From NCBI GenBank assembly GCA_965263215.1, contig OZ253663.1, forward strand, positions 62,001 through 126,000: a stretch of 64,000 nt of DNA, in the 5' to 3' direction. Below the pieces are notes generated by a model. The model searched no databases and was not told where the DNA came from. It saw only the letters and a list, made by a program, of their open reading frames with translations. A program made the position numbers and the translations under genes. The stretch comes from UBA1672 sp965263215 (lineage in GTDB: Bacteria > Pseudomonadota > Alphaproteobacteria > Micavibrionales > Micavibrionaceae). Positions 46,099 through 53,948 of this stretch are shown piece after piece. The stretch's first letter is position 1. Each line of letters opens with the position of its first letter.

Positions 46099-47298
46099 AT
46101 GAGCAATTCTGATACACAACCCGTAATCATGCAAGTTATCCCCGCGCTTGGCGCAGGTGGTGCAGAGCAAGGCTGCATTGATATCGCCGCAGCAATTATC
46201 AAAGCGCAAGGCAAGGCTATCGTTGTTTCCCACGGCGGATATCGCGTAAATGAAATTGAGCGCATGGGCGGCATTCATATAGATTTACCCGTGCACAGTA
46301 AAAACCCCATTGTTATGTGGAAAAACATTGGTCGCCTAAAAAGGCTGATCAAAAAATATAAGGTAGATGTTGTTCACGCCAGAAGCCGCGCCCCCGCATG
46401 GAGCGCGTGGCGTGCCTGCAGCAGCACAAACGCACGCTTTTTAACCACGTGCCATGCGCCATATAATATCAGCGGAGAGGCAAAACGCCTGTATAATGGC
46501 TCCATCGCGCATGGGGAAATCGTGATCGCCATTTCTGATTATGTCGCTGAATATTTGAAAGATAATTACACGATAGATAAAAGTCGTATTCGTACAATCC
46601 ATAGAGGTATCCCGATGGAGCGCTTCCATCCGGCTTCCGTTACACCGGAACGCATGATCGATCTATCATCCGTATGGCGCATTCCTGATGGGGCGAATGT
46701 TATTATGTTGCCCGGACGTATCACCCGTTGGAAAGGCCACCACGTCTTGATTGATGCAATTGCAAAATTGAAACGTGACGATATATTTTGTGTGATGATC
46801 GGCTCTGATCAAGGGCGCACCGAATACCGTGAAGAGCTTGAAGAATCTATCAGTGATAAAGGTTTAGGCGAAAAAATGCGCATTGTTGACCAATGTACGG
46901 ACATGCCAGCGGCCTATATGCTTTCAACCGTTGTGGTATCCGCATCAACTGATCCTGAAGGGTTTGGGCGCATCCCCGTTGAAGCGCAGGCCATGGGGCG
47001 CCCCATCATCGCCAGTGATCATGGTGGAGCGCGCGAGACAGTTCTGCGCAATAAAACAGGTTGGCTTATCCCCCCTTCCGATCCAGATGCTCTTGCTGCA
47101 GCAATAGAAGAAGCCCTTTCCCTTGACGACACACAGCGTGCAATTCTTGCCACAAGATCTATGGCACATGTAAACGAACACTTCACAAAAGAAATCATGG
47201 CCGAAAAAACGCTTGATGTGTATGCGGAATTGCTGCAGCAAGGAAACGACAAATATCAGCAAGAACCTCAAAACCAAACCCTCAATGCCGCAGAATAA
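46099..47298 (+). CDS. Glycosyltransferase family 4
   Basis: A 399-residue GT-B fold glycosyltransferase, probably adding sugars to lipopolysaccharide or another envelope glycan. The N-terminal acceptor half opens with VIPALGAGGAEQGC. The nucleotide-sugar half has the family motif around DPEGFGRIPVEAQAMGRP near residue 305, with the Ex7E glutamates, and SDHGGARETV. A longer frame starts at 45985, but ATG 46099 fits the family's N-terminus. It overlaps the next glycosyltransferase gene by 14 bases, so they are an operon. Confidence 0.9.
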   Translation: MSNSDTQPVIMQVIPALGAGGAEQGCIDIAAAIIKAQGKAIVVSHGGYRVNEIERMGGIHIDLPVHSKNPIVMWKNIGRLKRLIKKYKVDVVHARSRAPAWSAWRACSSTNARFLTTCHAPYNISGEAKRLYNGSIAHGEIVIAISDYVAEYLKDNYTIDKSRIRTIHRGIPMERFHPASVTPERMIDLSSVWRIPDGANVIMLPGRITRWKGHHVLIDAIAKLKRDDIFCVMIGSDQGRTEYREELEESISDKGLGEKMRIVDQCTDMPAAYMLSTVVVSASTDPEGFGRIPVEAQAMGRPIIASDHGGARETVLRNKTGWLIPPSDPDALAAAIEEALSLDDTQRAILATRSMAHVNEHFTKEIMAEKTLDVYAELLQQGNDKYQQEPQNQTLNAAE

Positions 47299-48244
47299 TC
47301 AAGAAAAAATCCTAGTCATAAAACTCAGCGCCCTTGGTGACTTTATTCAGGCCCTGGGTCCGATGAAATCAATACGCACACATCACCCGAACGCACATAT
47401 CACGCTTTTAACGACCAAAATGTTCAAAAGCTTTGGAGAACAATGTGGTTACTTCGATGATGTCCGAATAGACACACGCCCGCGTTTATTGGAATTTACA
47501 AAATGGGTGACTTTAAGAAAGACCTTGATTAATGGACAATTCTCTCGTGTTTATGACTTACAAAATAACGACAGAACCAGTTTATATTTTAAACTGTTCC
47601 CTCAAAAAAACCGTCCAGAATGGGTAGGTGCAGCAAAAGGTGCATCACATCGCAACAGCACCCCAGAGAGGGTCGCCGGGCATGCCTTTGAGGGACATCA
47701 ACAAACATTAGCACTGGCGGGTATCAAGGGCGTATCTATCGATGATTTAAGCTGGATTAAAGAAAATCTATCGAGTTTTAATCTTAGCCCTCCCTTTATT
47801 TTGCTCGTACCGGGATCTGCCCCGCAACATCCTCAAAAAAGATGGCCGGAAAAACATTACGCAAGGCTTGCTCGAGATTTAAATAATAAGGGCTATCAAA
47901 TTGTGTTAATTGGCACGGATGCAGAAAAAGAAACGACGTCCTATATTCGTCAACATTGTGATAATGCGCTAGACTTAACAGGCAAAACGTCTTTATTTCA
48001 AATTGCAGCATTGGCTCACGGAGCAGAGGCCGCAATAGGCAATGATACAGGCCCCATTCACATGATCGGCCCGACAGGTTGCCCTACAATTGTTTTATTC
48101 TCACAGCACAGCAATCCTGACAGACATGCCCCGAAAGGGAATAACATCAACGTCCTTCAAGAAAACGCTCTCGATGATCTGCCGCCAGAAGATGTTTTGA
48201 GTTTATTTGAAACCATGTGCGATACGAATGATAAAAAGACGTAA
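47285..48244 (+). CDS. Glycosyltransferase family 9 (heptosyltransferase-like)
   Basis: A 319-residue GT-B protein of the ADP-heptose:LPS heptosyltransferase family. It begins ILVIKLSALGDFIQALG, the family's N-terminal signature. The C-terminal half has FILLVPGSAPQHPQKRWP and AIGNDTGPIHMIGPTGCPT, the donor-site motifs. The natural substrate is inferred to be lipopolysaccharide inner core. The start inside the end of the GT4 gene (14-base overlap) shows co-transcription. The sugar specificity cannot be read from sequence. Confidence 0.92.
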   Translation: MPQNNQEKILVIKLSALGDFIQALGPMKSIRTHHPNAHITLLTTKMFKSFGEQCGYFDDVRIDTRPRLLEFTKWVTLRKTLINGQFSRVYDLQNNDRTSLYFKLFPQKNRPEWVGAAKGASHRNSTPERVAGHAFEGHQQTLALAGIKGVSIDDLSWIKENLSSFNLSPPFILLVPGSAPQHPQKRWPEKHYARLARDLNNKGYQIVLIGTDAEKETTSYIRQHCDNALDLTGKTSLFQIAALAHGAEAAIGNDTGPIHMIGPTGCPTIVLFSQHSNPDRHAPKGNNINVLQENALDDLPPEDVLSLFETMCDTNDKKT

Positions 48245-48250
48245 GTTTTT

Positions 48251-48568
48251 TTACTCTTCACACATTTCAGAACAGTATATTGTGTATAGGCATTCAAGAA
48301 CACGATTCGCCGCATTGTTATGCAAAGAATAATAGATGGTTTGCGCTTCTCTGCGTGTGTTCACAATTTTATCTTTACGCAATCTCGCAAGGTGCTGCGA
48401 TAATGCAGACTGACTTAATTCAACAATTTGTTCCAATTCGCCAACACTTTTTTCACCTTTAAATAAGGTGCACACAATAAGAAGCCTCTTCTCATTAGAA
48501 AGAGATTTCAATAGCCGTGCAGCAATTGAAATATTTTCTTCAATTTCATTTATTTCAGAACTATCCAT
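48251..48568 (-). CDS. ArsR-family transcriptional regulator with Cys-rich C-terminus
   Basis: A 105-residue winged-helix repressor of the ArsR/SmtB family. The DNA-binding helices are in the SVGELEQIVELSQSALSQHLARLR region, with the wing at VNTRREAQTIYYSL. Three cysteines cluster at the end (CLYTIYCSEMCEE) and another lies in LLIVCTLF, a possible metal or thiol sensor site. ATG 48568 is preferred to the TTG at 48601. It converges on the GT9 gene. Its target is not obvious; the 260-base AT-rich upstream region is shared with gmk. Confidence 0.88.
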   Translation of the reverse strand: MDSSEINEIEENISIAARLLKSLSNEKRLLIVCTLFKGEKSVGELEQIVELSQSALSQHLARLRKDKIVNTRREAQTIYYSLHNNAANRVLECLYTIYCSEMCEE

Positions 48569-48829
48569 AACCTTATGGCTCTTATTGTAATAAAAATACA
48601 AAATATTATGTTAAAATATAATTTTTTATTATTAACTTTGCCCCAAAGTCAATTTCTTTGTCAATCAAGTAGTGCACAAAATCAATAAATCTTCAATATA
48701 TCATCAGAAAAAGCGATAATTATGGCTATAATGCCCCCAATTAAGGTAAAAAACTTAGGAATTGCGATTTATTTTTTACCAGTTTAGTCTAAATATACCA
48801 AAAGAATGGTGTAAAAACGGAGCATTACT

Positions 48830-49471
48830 TTGAAAGAAATTCGCAGGCGCGGCCTTATGTATGTTATGTCCTCCCCTTCCGGAGCAGGCAAAACCACAAT
48901 CACACGATCACTACTCAAGAATAATGACGATCTGGTTATTTCTATATCAACAACCACGCGAAAAAGACGTGCCGGAGAAGTTCATGGACAAGATTATTTC
49001 TTTGTCGAGCCCGATGAATTCGGCAAAATGGTCGATAATGGTGAAATGTTAGAACATGCAAAGGTATTCCAAAACTATTACGGCACGCCGCGCGCACCTG
49101 TTGAAAAAGCCTTATCAGAAGGTAAAGACGTTATTTTCGATATTGACTGGCAAGGTACACAACAACTTTCCGAAATGGCACGCGAAGATATCGTAACTGT
49201 TTTTATCCTGCCACCTGCACGATCTGAGCTTGAAAAACGCCTGCGCAATCGCTCTCGTGATACACTGGAATCAGAATCCGATATTCGTGGACGTATGGAA
49301 AAGGCCGCGGATGAAATGTCACACTACACAGAGTACGACTACGTCATTATCAATTACGATGTTGATGAAGCCATTCACAAAGCACAAACAATATTAGATG
49401 CAGAGCGCATAAAACGCCGCCGTATGGTTGGGTTATCTGACTTTGTGCGTGGCCTTAAAGACGGACTTTAA
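48830..49471 (+). CDS. gmk: Guanylate kinase, TTG start
   Basis: Gmk phosphorylates GMP to GDP. The P-loop is SSPSGAGKTT near residue 15; the GMP-binding residues are in STTTRKRRAGEVHGQDYFFV, and the lid Arg-rich region is RLRNRSRDTLESE. The frame begins at TTG 48830 behind GGAG, giving MKEIRRRGLMYVMSSPSG, which matches the length of alphaproteobacterial Gmk N-termini. An internal ATG at 48857 would cut nine residues. At 213 aa the length is normal. Confidence 0.95.
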   Translation: MKEIRRRGLMYVMSSPSGAGKTTITRSLLKNNDDLVISISTTTRKRRAGEVHGQDYFFVEPDEFGKMVDNGEMLEHAKVFQNYYGTPRAPVEKALSEGKDVIFDIDWQGTQQLSEMAREDIVTVFILPPARSELEKRLRNRSRDTLESESDIRGRMEKAADEMSHYTEYDYVIINYDVDEAIHKAQTILDAERIKRRRMVGLSDFVRGLKDGL

Positions 49472-49482
49472 CTTTAAGTTGT

Positions 49483-50157
49483 TCAATCAAAGCTTAAATT
49501 TTGAACTGCGTTTTCAATGCTTCGCCTGTTGGGCGTTACTTTAGCAATTTCTGCTAAAACACGATCAACTTTTTGTGCATCTTCATCGGACATAGGTGGC
49601 GTTTCATCAGGCAGCTCTTTTGCGGCTTCCATCATATACTTTAACTCATCATCTTTTTCAGCTTCCTCTACTTCCCTTCTGAGTGCTTCCTGATCCAACT
49701 CAACGTCGTTAAACATATATTGTGCCATTTCATCTCTAAACGTCGCATATCCATTTTCATCCGTTTCTATATCTATGGAGAAACCATGTGTTGCTACTGC
49801 AAATTTTGGCCGGTTTTCAGCATCCAATACGACGACGTTTGCGCCTTTTTCTAGCTGTCCAGCATAATGTTCAAAGTTACTTTTAAAATCTTTTTCAGGA
49901 ACATGAATGATAGGATCCAATTCCCTTAATTGTGGCATTTTACGATGAAATTCATAAAGAAACGCGGCCGGCACAACCGTACCAACCATCCATCTATTGT
50001 GCATCAGAGCAATAGCGCGCCCTTCATCATTAACTTCATGGGCTGTTTCATTCCATGATTTTTTAAGAAGATCATTTTTTGTTACCGTCAAAGCATCAGG
50101 ATTTTGAGCCATCCACCATGCTCTGCTTGATAATTTTAAATCTTTAACTTTTTTCAT
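49483..50157 (-). CDS. Unrecognised soluble 224-aa protein
   Basis: No family is recognised. The protein is soluble with a mixed alpha/beta first half (AIALMHNRWMVGTVVPAAFLYEF, GANVVVLDAENRPKFAVATHG) and a strongly acidic helical second half rich in Glu/Asp, ending in a short basic helix. There is no signal peptide. It lies 53 bases downstream of ksgA in the same direction and might be the last gene of that operon. It converges on gmk. The start at 50157 has no strong ribosome site. Confidence 0.65.
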   Translation of the reverse strand: MKKVKDLKLSSRAWWMAQNPDALTVTKNDLLKKSWNETAHEVNDEGRAIALMHNRWMVGTVVPAAFLYEFHRKMPQLRELDPIIHVPEKDFKSNFEHYAGQLEKGANVVVLDAENRPKFAVATHGFSIDIETDENGYATFRDEMAQYMFNDVELDQEALRREVEEAEKDDELKYMMEAAKELPDETPPMSDEDAQKVDRVLAEIAKVTPNRRSIENAVQNLSFD

Positions 50158-50209
50158 TATGTCTGCTTTTCATCGGTATATTTTATATAGGCTAAAAAAT
50201 CTCCCGTTG

Positions 50210-51073
50210 TCAAAATGACACGATATTTAAATAGTCTTCAACGCTAAGATTTTCAGCGCGCTTCGTTGGGTCAATCCCCAGTGCATTCAGCGCGTCTATA
50301 TGGTTTTTTAAACTAGAACGAACCATTTTTCGTTTTTGATTAAAAGCAGCGGCCGTAACCTGCTCTACGGTTTTAAAAATGGGAGCCTTATCATCTAATT
50401 TTTTGGGCGCAAAATGCACCACGGCTGAATTGACCTTTGGTGGCGGAATGAACGCCGAAGGTGGAAGATCATAAAGCAATGTCACATCACATAACCACTG
50501 GGTAATCACAGATAAACGCCCATAAGCCTTTGTGTTTGGTTTCGCCAATATTCTATCTGCTACTTCTTTTTGAAACATAAGGCTCATTGATTGATAAGTA
50601 TTCAAGTTATCTCGAATTTGCTTAAGCCAGTTAATCAGTAAAGGTGTTGCGATATTGTAAGGCAGATTAGCAACGATCACACGCGGCGCATCCCCTATTA
50701 CCGAAAGATCAGATTTTAGCGCATCATTATTCTGTATCTCCAAATCACTACCCGCAGCATTTTTTAAACTGCTTAATGCCTCGACCGCACGTTTATCAAA
50801 TTCTATCGCTGTGACTTTTTTGACGTCGGACTTTAACAAAGATCTTGTTAACCCACCCGGTCCCGGGCCTATTTCAAATGCATGCACGCCCCCCCAGTTA
50901 TTGCCATCACGAGCGCAAGCTTCACGCACAATTTTATCTGTGATATTCATGTCGAGCAAAAAATTTTGCCCCAATGATTTTTGTGCGCTTAACTGATACT
51001 CAGCAATAACATCACGCAAAGGCGGCAAACCTTCTACCGCCTCTCTACGCTTTACTAATTCATCAGATTTCAT
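50210..51073 (-). CDS. rsmA: 16S rRNA dimethyladenosine transferase KsgA/RsmA
   Basis: KsgA dimethylates two adjacent adenines in helix 45 of 16S rRNA during 30S maturation. The 287-residue protein has LGQNFLLDMNITDKIV near residue 36, the SAM-binding GPGPGGLTRSLL near 70, and the base-binding motif VANLPYNIATPLL near 135. The C-terminal helical domain has FNQKRKMVRSSL. It lies five bases after the surA-like gene and belongs to the operon NDUFA9-like/surA/ksgA. The pdxA gene often found between surA and ksgA is missing here. Confidence 0.96.
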   Translation of the reverse strand: MKSDELVKRREAVEGLPPLRDVIAEYQLSAQKSLGQNFLLDMNITDKIVREACARDGNNWGGVHAFEIGPGPGGLTRSLLKSDVKKVTAIEFDKRAVEALSSLKNAAGSDLEIQNNDALKSDLSVIGDAPRVIVANLPYNIATPLLINWLKQIRDNLNTYQSMSLMFQKEVADRILAKPNTKAYGRLSVITQWLCDVTLLYDLPPSAFIPPPKVNSAVVHFAPKKLDDKAPIFKTVEQVTAAAFNQKRKMVRSSLKNHIDALNALGIDPTKRAENLSVEDYLNIVSF

Positions 51074-51078
51074 TGACT

Positions 51079-52047
51079 TTACACGCGAATATCAACAAAC
51101 GACGCAGAACGTAAGTCCGACAGGTGACGTCTTTGCATTTTCTCCAGCCTATCAGAGCCTATCGTGTATTCGACTTGTTCCCTAGAAGGGATTGTGTCTT
51201 CACTCAGCGTGCGCTTATCTCTTAAAAATAAAATATGATATCCATCAAGAGTTTTTATCGGATTGGTTACTTGATTTTTCTTAAGAGATTTCAAGCCGTT
51301 TAACAAACTTGGCGAGAATTGGGCTTCGTTCACCCACCCTTTATTACCGCCATTCGCTGAACCGGCAGCTTGCGAAAATTGCTGCGCCAATTTAAAAAAA
51401 CTCGCTTTTCCTGATTTAATCTCATAGACCAAACCATTGGCAAGTTTACTAACCTGCGCCACTTCTTTTTTATTTTCTATCGGCAAGAATATTTCAGCGG
51501 CTAGATACTCTGTGGTACCAATTTTCGATTTTATGCGCTCTAAAGCATCATCAATATCACGCTCTGATATTACAATACGCGGCCTAATACGCGCTTTTAC
51601 GACTTTTCCCCATGCGACCTGCGCCTTTACTTGCTGACGCATTGTTGAAATATCGATGCCGCTTTTTTTAACCATGGCGACAAACTGACTTGGATCCATC
51701 TTGTTTTGCTGCGCTATTTGCGCAACACCCGCATCAATTGCGGCGCTATCAACTTCAAGATTATATTTTTCAGCTTCTTGCAACATCAACTGCTCATTAA
51801 TCAAGCCACTTAAAACTTGTGGCATCATTTTCTTCCTAATTTCTTTAGTATTCGGCAGGCCTGATGACGCCATAATCAAACGCATACGTTTTTCAAGATC
51901 GCTGTCTGAAATCGCTGCATCATTAACAACAGCCACAATTTCTTGTGTCGCAGCATTTGCAGATCCTGTCGTTATTTGCGGCACATAAAGTGCACATAAC
52001 GCCAAAAACATACTGACGACAGACACGGTGCGAACCATTTTAATCAT
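51079..52047 (-). CDS. surA: SurA-like periplasmic peptidyl-prolyl isomerase/chaperone
   Basis: SurA escorts outer-membrane proteins across the periplasm. The signal peptide occupies about residues 1-31, ending GSANAA. The SurA N-terminal chaperone domain follows (EIVAVVNDAAISDSDLEKRM), and a single parvulin domain lies near 170-290 (GSANGGNKGWVNEAQF, then YHILFLRDKR). At about 320 aa it is shorter than E. coli SurA and has one parvulin domain, as is normal for alphaproteobacteria. The start is placed at ATG 52047, which has AAAGGA six bases upstream; ATGs at 52074 and 52062 are weaker choices. Confidence 0.92.
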   Translation of the reverse strand: MIKMVRTVSVVSMFLALCALYVPQITTGSANAATQEIVAVVNDAAISDSDLEKRMRLIMASSGLPNTKEIRKKMMPQVLSGLINEQLMLQEAEKYNLEVDSAAIDAGVAQIAQQNKMDPSQFVAMVKKSGIDISTMRQQVKAQVAWGKVVKARIRPRIVISERDIDDALERIKSKIGTTEYLAAEIFLPIENKKEVAQVSKLANGLVYEIKSGKASFFKLAQQFSQAAGSANGGNKGWVNEAQFSPSLLNGLKSLKKNQVTNPIKTLDGYHILFLRDKRTLSEDTIPSREQVEYTIGSDRLEKMQRRHLSDLRSASFVDIRV

Positions 52048-52073
52048 TGTTATTCCTTTCATCGTTCCTGACA

Positions 52074-53039
52074 TCAGGCAACTTTTGAACGTGTGAAGCG
52101 TGCGCCGCCTGCACGATAATGCTCTAGATATTTCGGTAAAATTAAATCCATAGATTTAGGCGTTATATCAAACTCTCTAAAACTCAATGCACTGTCATCA
52201 ACAATATTATCCGTTTTCAAGCTCTCGACTTGATCCGGTGTTAATAAAGGGTTCGGCAAAAGACTTAGGAAAGTTGCTTCAATACGGGCAATCGCAAACG
52301 GCAAGGGAACAAGTTTACGTTTACGTCCGGTGTGTTTGAACAATATTTCATAGACAGCTTTAAAATCCACCACCTCAGGGCCGCCAAGTTGATACGTTTT
52401 ACCTTGATAAACATCAGACGCACTAAACAGAACCTTCATGGCCGCATCAGCGACATCCCCCACAAAGACGGGTTGAAATTTTGTTTTACCACCACCAATC
52501 AAAGGCAGAAACGGAAGATAACGCGATAGCTCCGCAAACATATTGAAGAAATTATCACCCTCACCAAATATTACACTTGGCCTTAAGATGGTTGCCTTCG
52601 AAAAGTTATTTGTTACGGCGGTTTCGCCTTCACGTTTGGTTTTGGCGTATTTGGATGTGCCCTTATCACAGGCCAGAGCAGACACATGCACAAAACGCGG
52701 TACATTCTCATCTGTACACGCCTTTGCAATCATAGCCGGCGTATCGACATGAGCGCGTTGAAATTTAGATTTCTTGCCTTTCTCAAACAAAATACCAATA
52801 CAGTTAACAACGTAATCCGCGCCAGATACAGCGTTACGAACACTCTCTGGATCAGAATAGTCGCAAGCAAACGGCACAACCTGTCCGACCACACCGCAAG
52901 GCCTCAGGAAATAGGCGCGCTCTGGCACACGCGTCGCAACTTTGACTGTAATGCCACGATCTGCAAGCTCTCGAACGATCTGCGTTCCTAAAAATCCTGT
53001 TCCGCCAAAGACTGTGGCAATTTTACCTGCATGCACCAT
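52074..53039 (-). CDS. NAD(P)-binding complex I NDUFA9-like protein
   Basis: A 321-residue short-chain dehydrogenase-fold protein of the NDUFA9 (39-kDa complex I accessory subunit) family. The nucleotide-binding loop is GGTGFLGTQIV near residue 12. DYVVNCIGILFEKGKKSKFQ near 85 and the FVHVSALACDKGTSKYAKTK stretch, with Ser and YxxxK, are typical. Alphaproteobacterial members are thought to assist complex I or ubiquinone-linked assembly; the exact role is not settled. It heads the operon that continues with surA and ksgA, its stop touching the possible early surA ATG. Confidence 0.9.
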   Translation of the reverse strand: MVHAGKIATVFGGTGFLGTQIVRELADRGITVKVATRVPERAYFLRPCGVVGQVVPFACDYSDPESVRNAVSGADYVVNCIGILFEKGKKSKFQRAHVDTPAMIAKACTDENVPRFVHVSALACDKGTSKYAKTKREGETAVTNNFSKATILRPSVIFGEGDNFFNMFAELSRYLPFLPLIGGGKTKFQPVFVGDVADAAMKVLFSASDVYQGKTYQLGGPEVVDFKAVYEILFKHTGRKRKLVPLPFAIARIEATFLSLLPNPLLTPDQVESLKTDNIVDDSALSFREFDITPKSMDLILPKYLEHYRAGGARFTRSKVA

Positions 53040-53219
53040 GTATGCACCTTTTTACTTGGTTTTCCGAGGGTTTCAATATGACGAATATTAGATCAGAACT
53101 CAATGGCTTTCAATCAAAACCAAGCTTTAGCCCTGAGGACAAGTCACAGATATCTGGACGTAGGCTATCATTCGATACTAGAATGTAACTGTTATATCAA
53201 AAACTTTGAATTATTAATC

Positions 53220-53945
53220 ATGATACAAAATGTTCTTATTGCTACGCTCGTTCTTTGCACTTTTTTTATTCTCATGCATTCACGCACATCCTTAGCCGTT
53301 GAATCCATTCCCGAAACACCAGTAGTAGTCGAGCTTTTCACATCGCAAGGTTGCTCATCTTGTCCACCTGCCGACCGCATATTCTCAACGCTGGCAGAAA
53401 AAGATAACGTTATTGCTCTGGGGTTTCATGTTTCATATTGGAACCACTTAAACTGGAAAGATACATTTTCTAATGAATTTTGCGATATGCGTCAGCATGG
53501 ATATATTAGTCTGCGTGGTGAAAAACGTGTTTATACGCCCCAGATGATCGTCAACGGCACCGACCAGTTTGTAGGCTCACGTGCAAACCAAGTAAAAGCT
53601 GCTCTGAATAAGGCGGCAAAAAGCCCTATCCAACTCATCGATATCACCGTTAGTGATAAAAATTCTATTCGGTTCATGCTTCCGAATCTAAAAACTGATA
53701 CTTATCGTCTTTGGGCATTCGGATATAAAAATGAAGTGCAGCAAGAAATAGGGCGTGGTGAAAATGGTGGTAAAAAAGTTTCCTATGCTGCCCCTGTGAT
53801 CAGTTATACAAATTTGGGTTCATGGAACGGTGCAAAAGCCGTCCATAGCTTTAAAAAACCGTCCGAAGACATTGATGGCATCGCCATATTAGCGCAGCGC
53901 AATGGTTATGGAGAAATTCTGGCCGCTGGTAAGCTTGCGTTTTAA
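53220..53945 (+). CDS. DUF1223 family thioredoxin-like secreted protein
   Basis: A 241-residue protein with an N-terminal signal peptide (VLIATLVLCTFFILM, about 4-20). The thioredoxin-like domain has VVVELFTSQGCSSCPPAD near residue 45, the DUF1223 hallmark with a CxxC pair, and then YTPQMIVNG. The family is common in alphaproteobacteria, and its redox role is presumed but not shown. The start is set at ATG 53220 before the signal peptide; the frame extends upstream without a better start. No ribosome site is obvious. It converges on uvrD with a 3-base gap. Confidence 0.88.
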   Translation: MIQNVLIATLVLCTFFILMHSRTSLAVESIPETPVVVELFTSQGCSSCPPADRIFSTLAEKDNVIALGFHVSYWNHLNWKDTFSNEFCDMRQHGYISLRGEKRVYTPQMIVNGTDQFVGSRANQVKAALNKAAKSPIQLIDITVSDKNSIRFMLPNLKTDTYRLWAFGYKNEVQQEIGRGENGGKKVSYAAPVISYTNLGSWNGAKAVHSFKKPSEDIDGIAILAQRNGYGEILAAGKLAF

Positions 53946-53948
53946 CGT

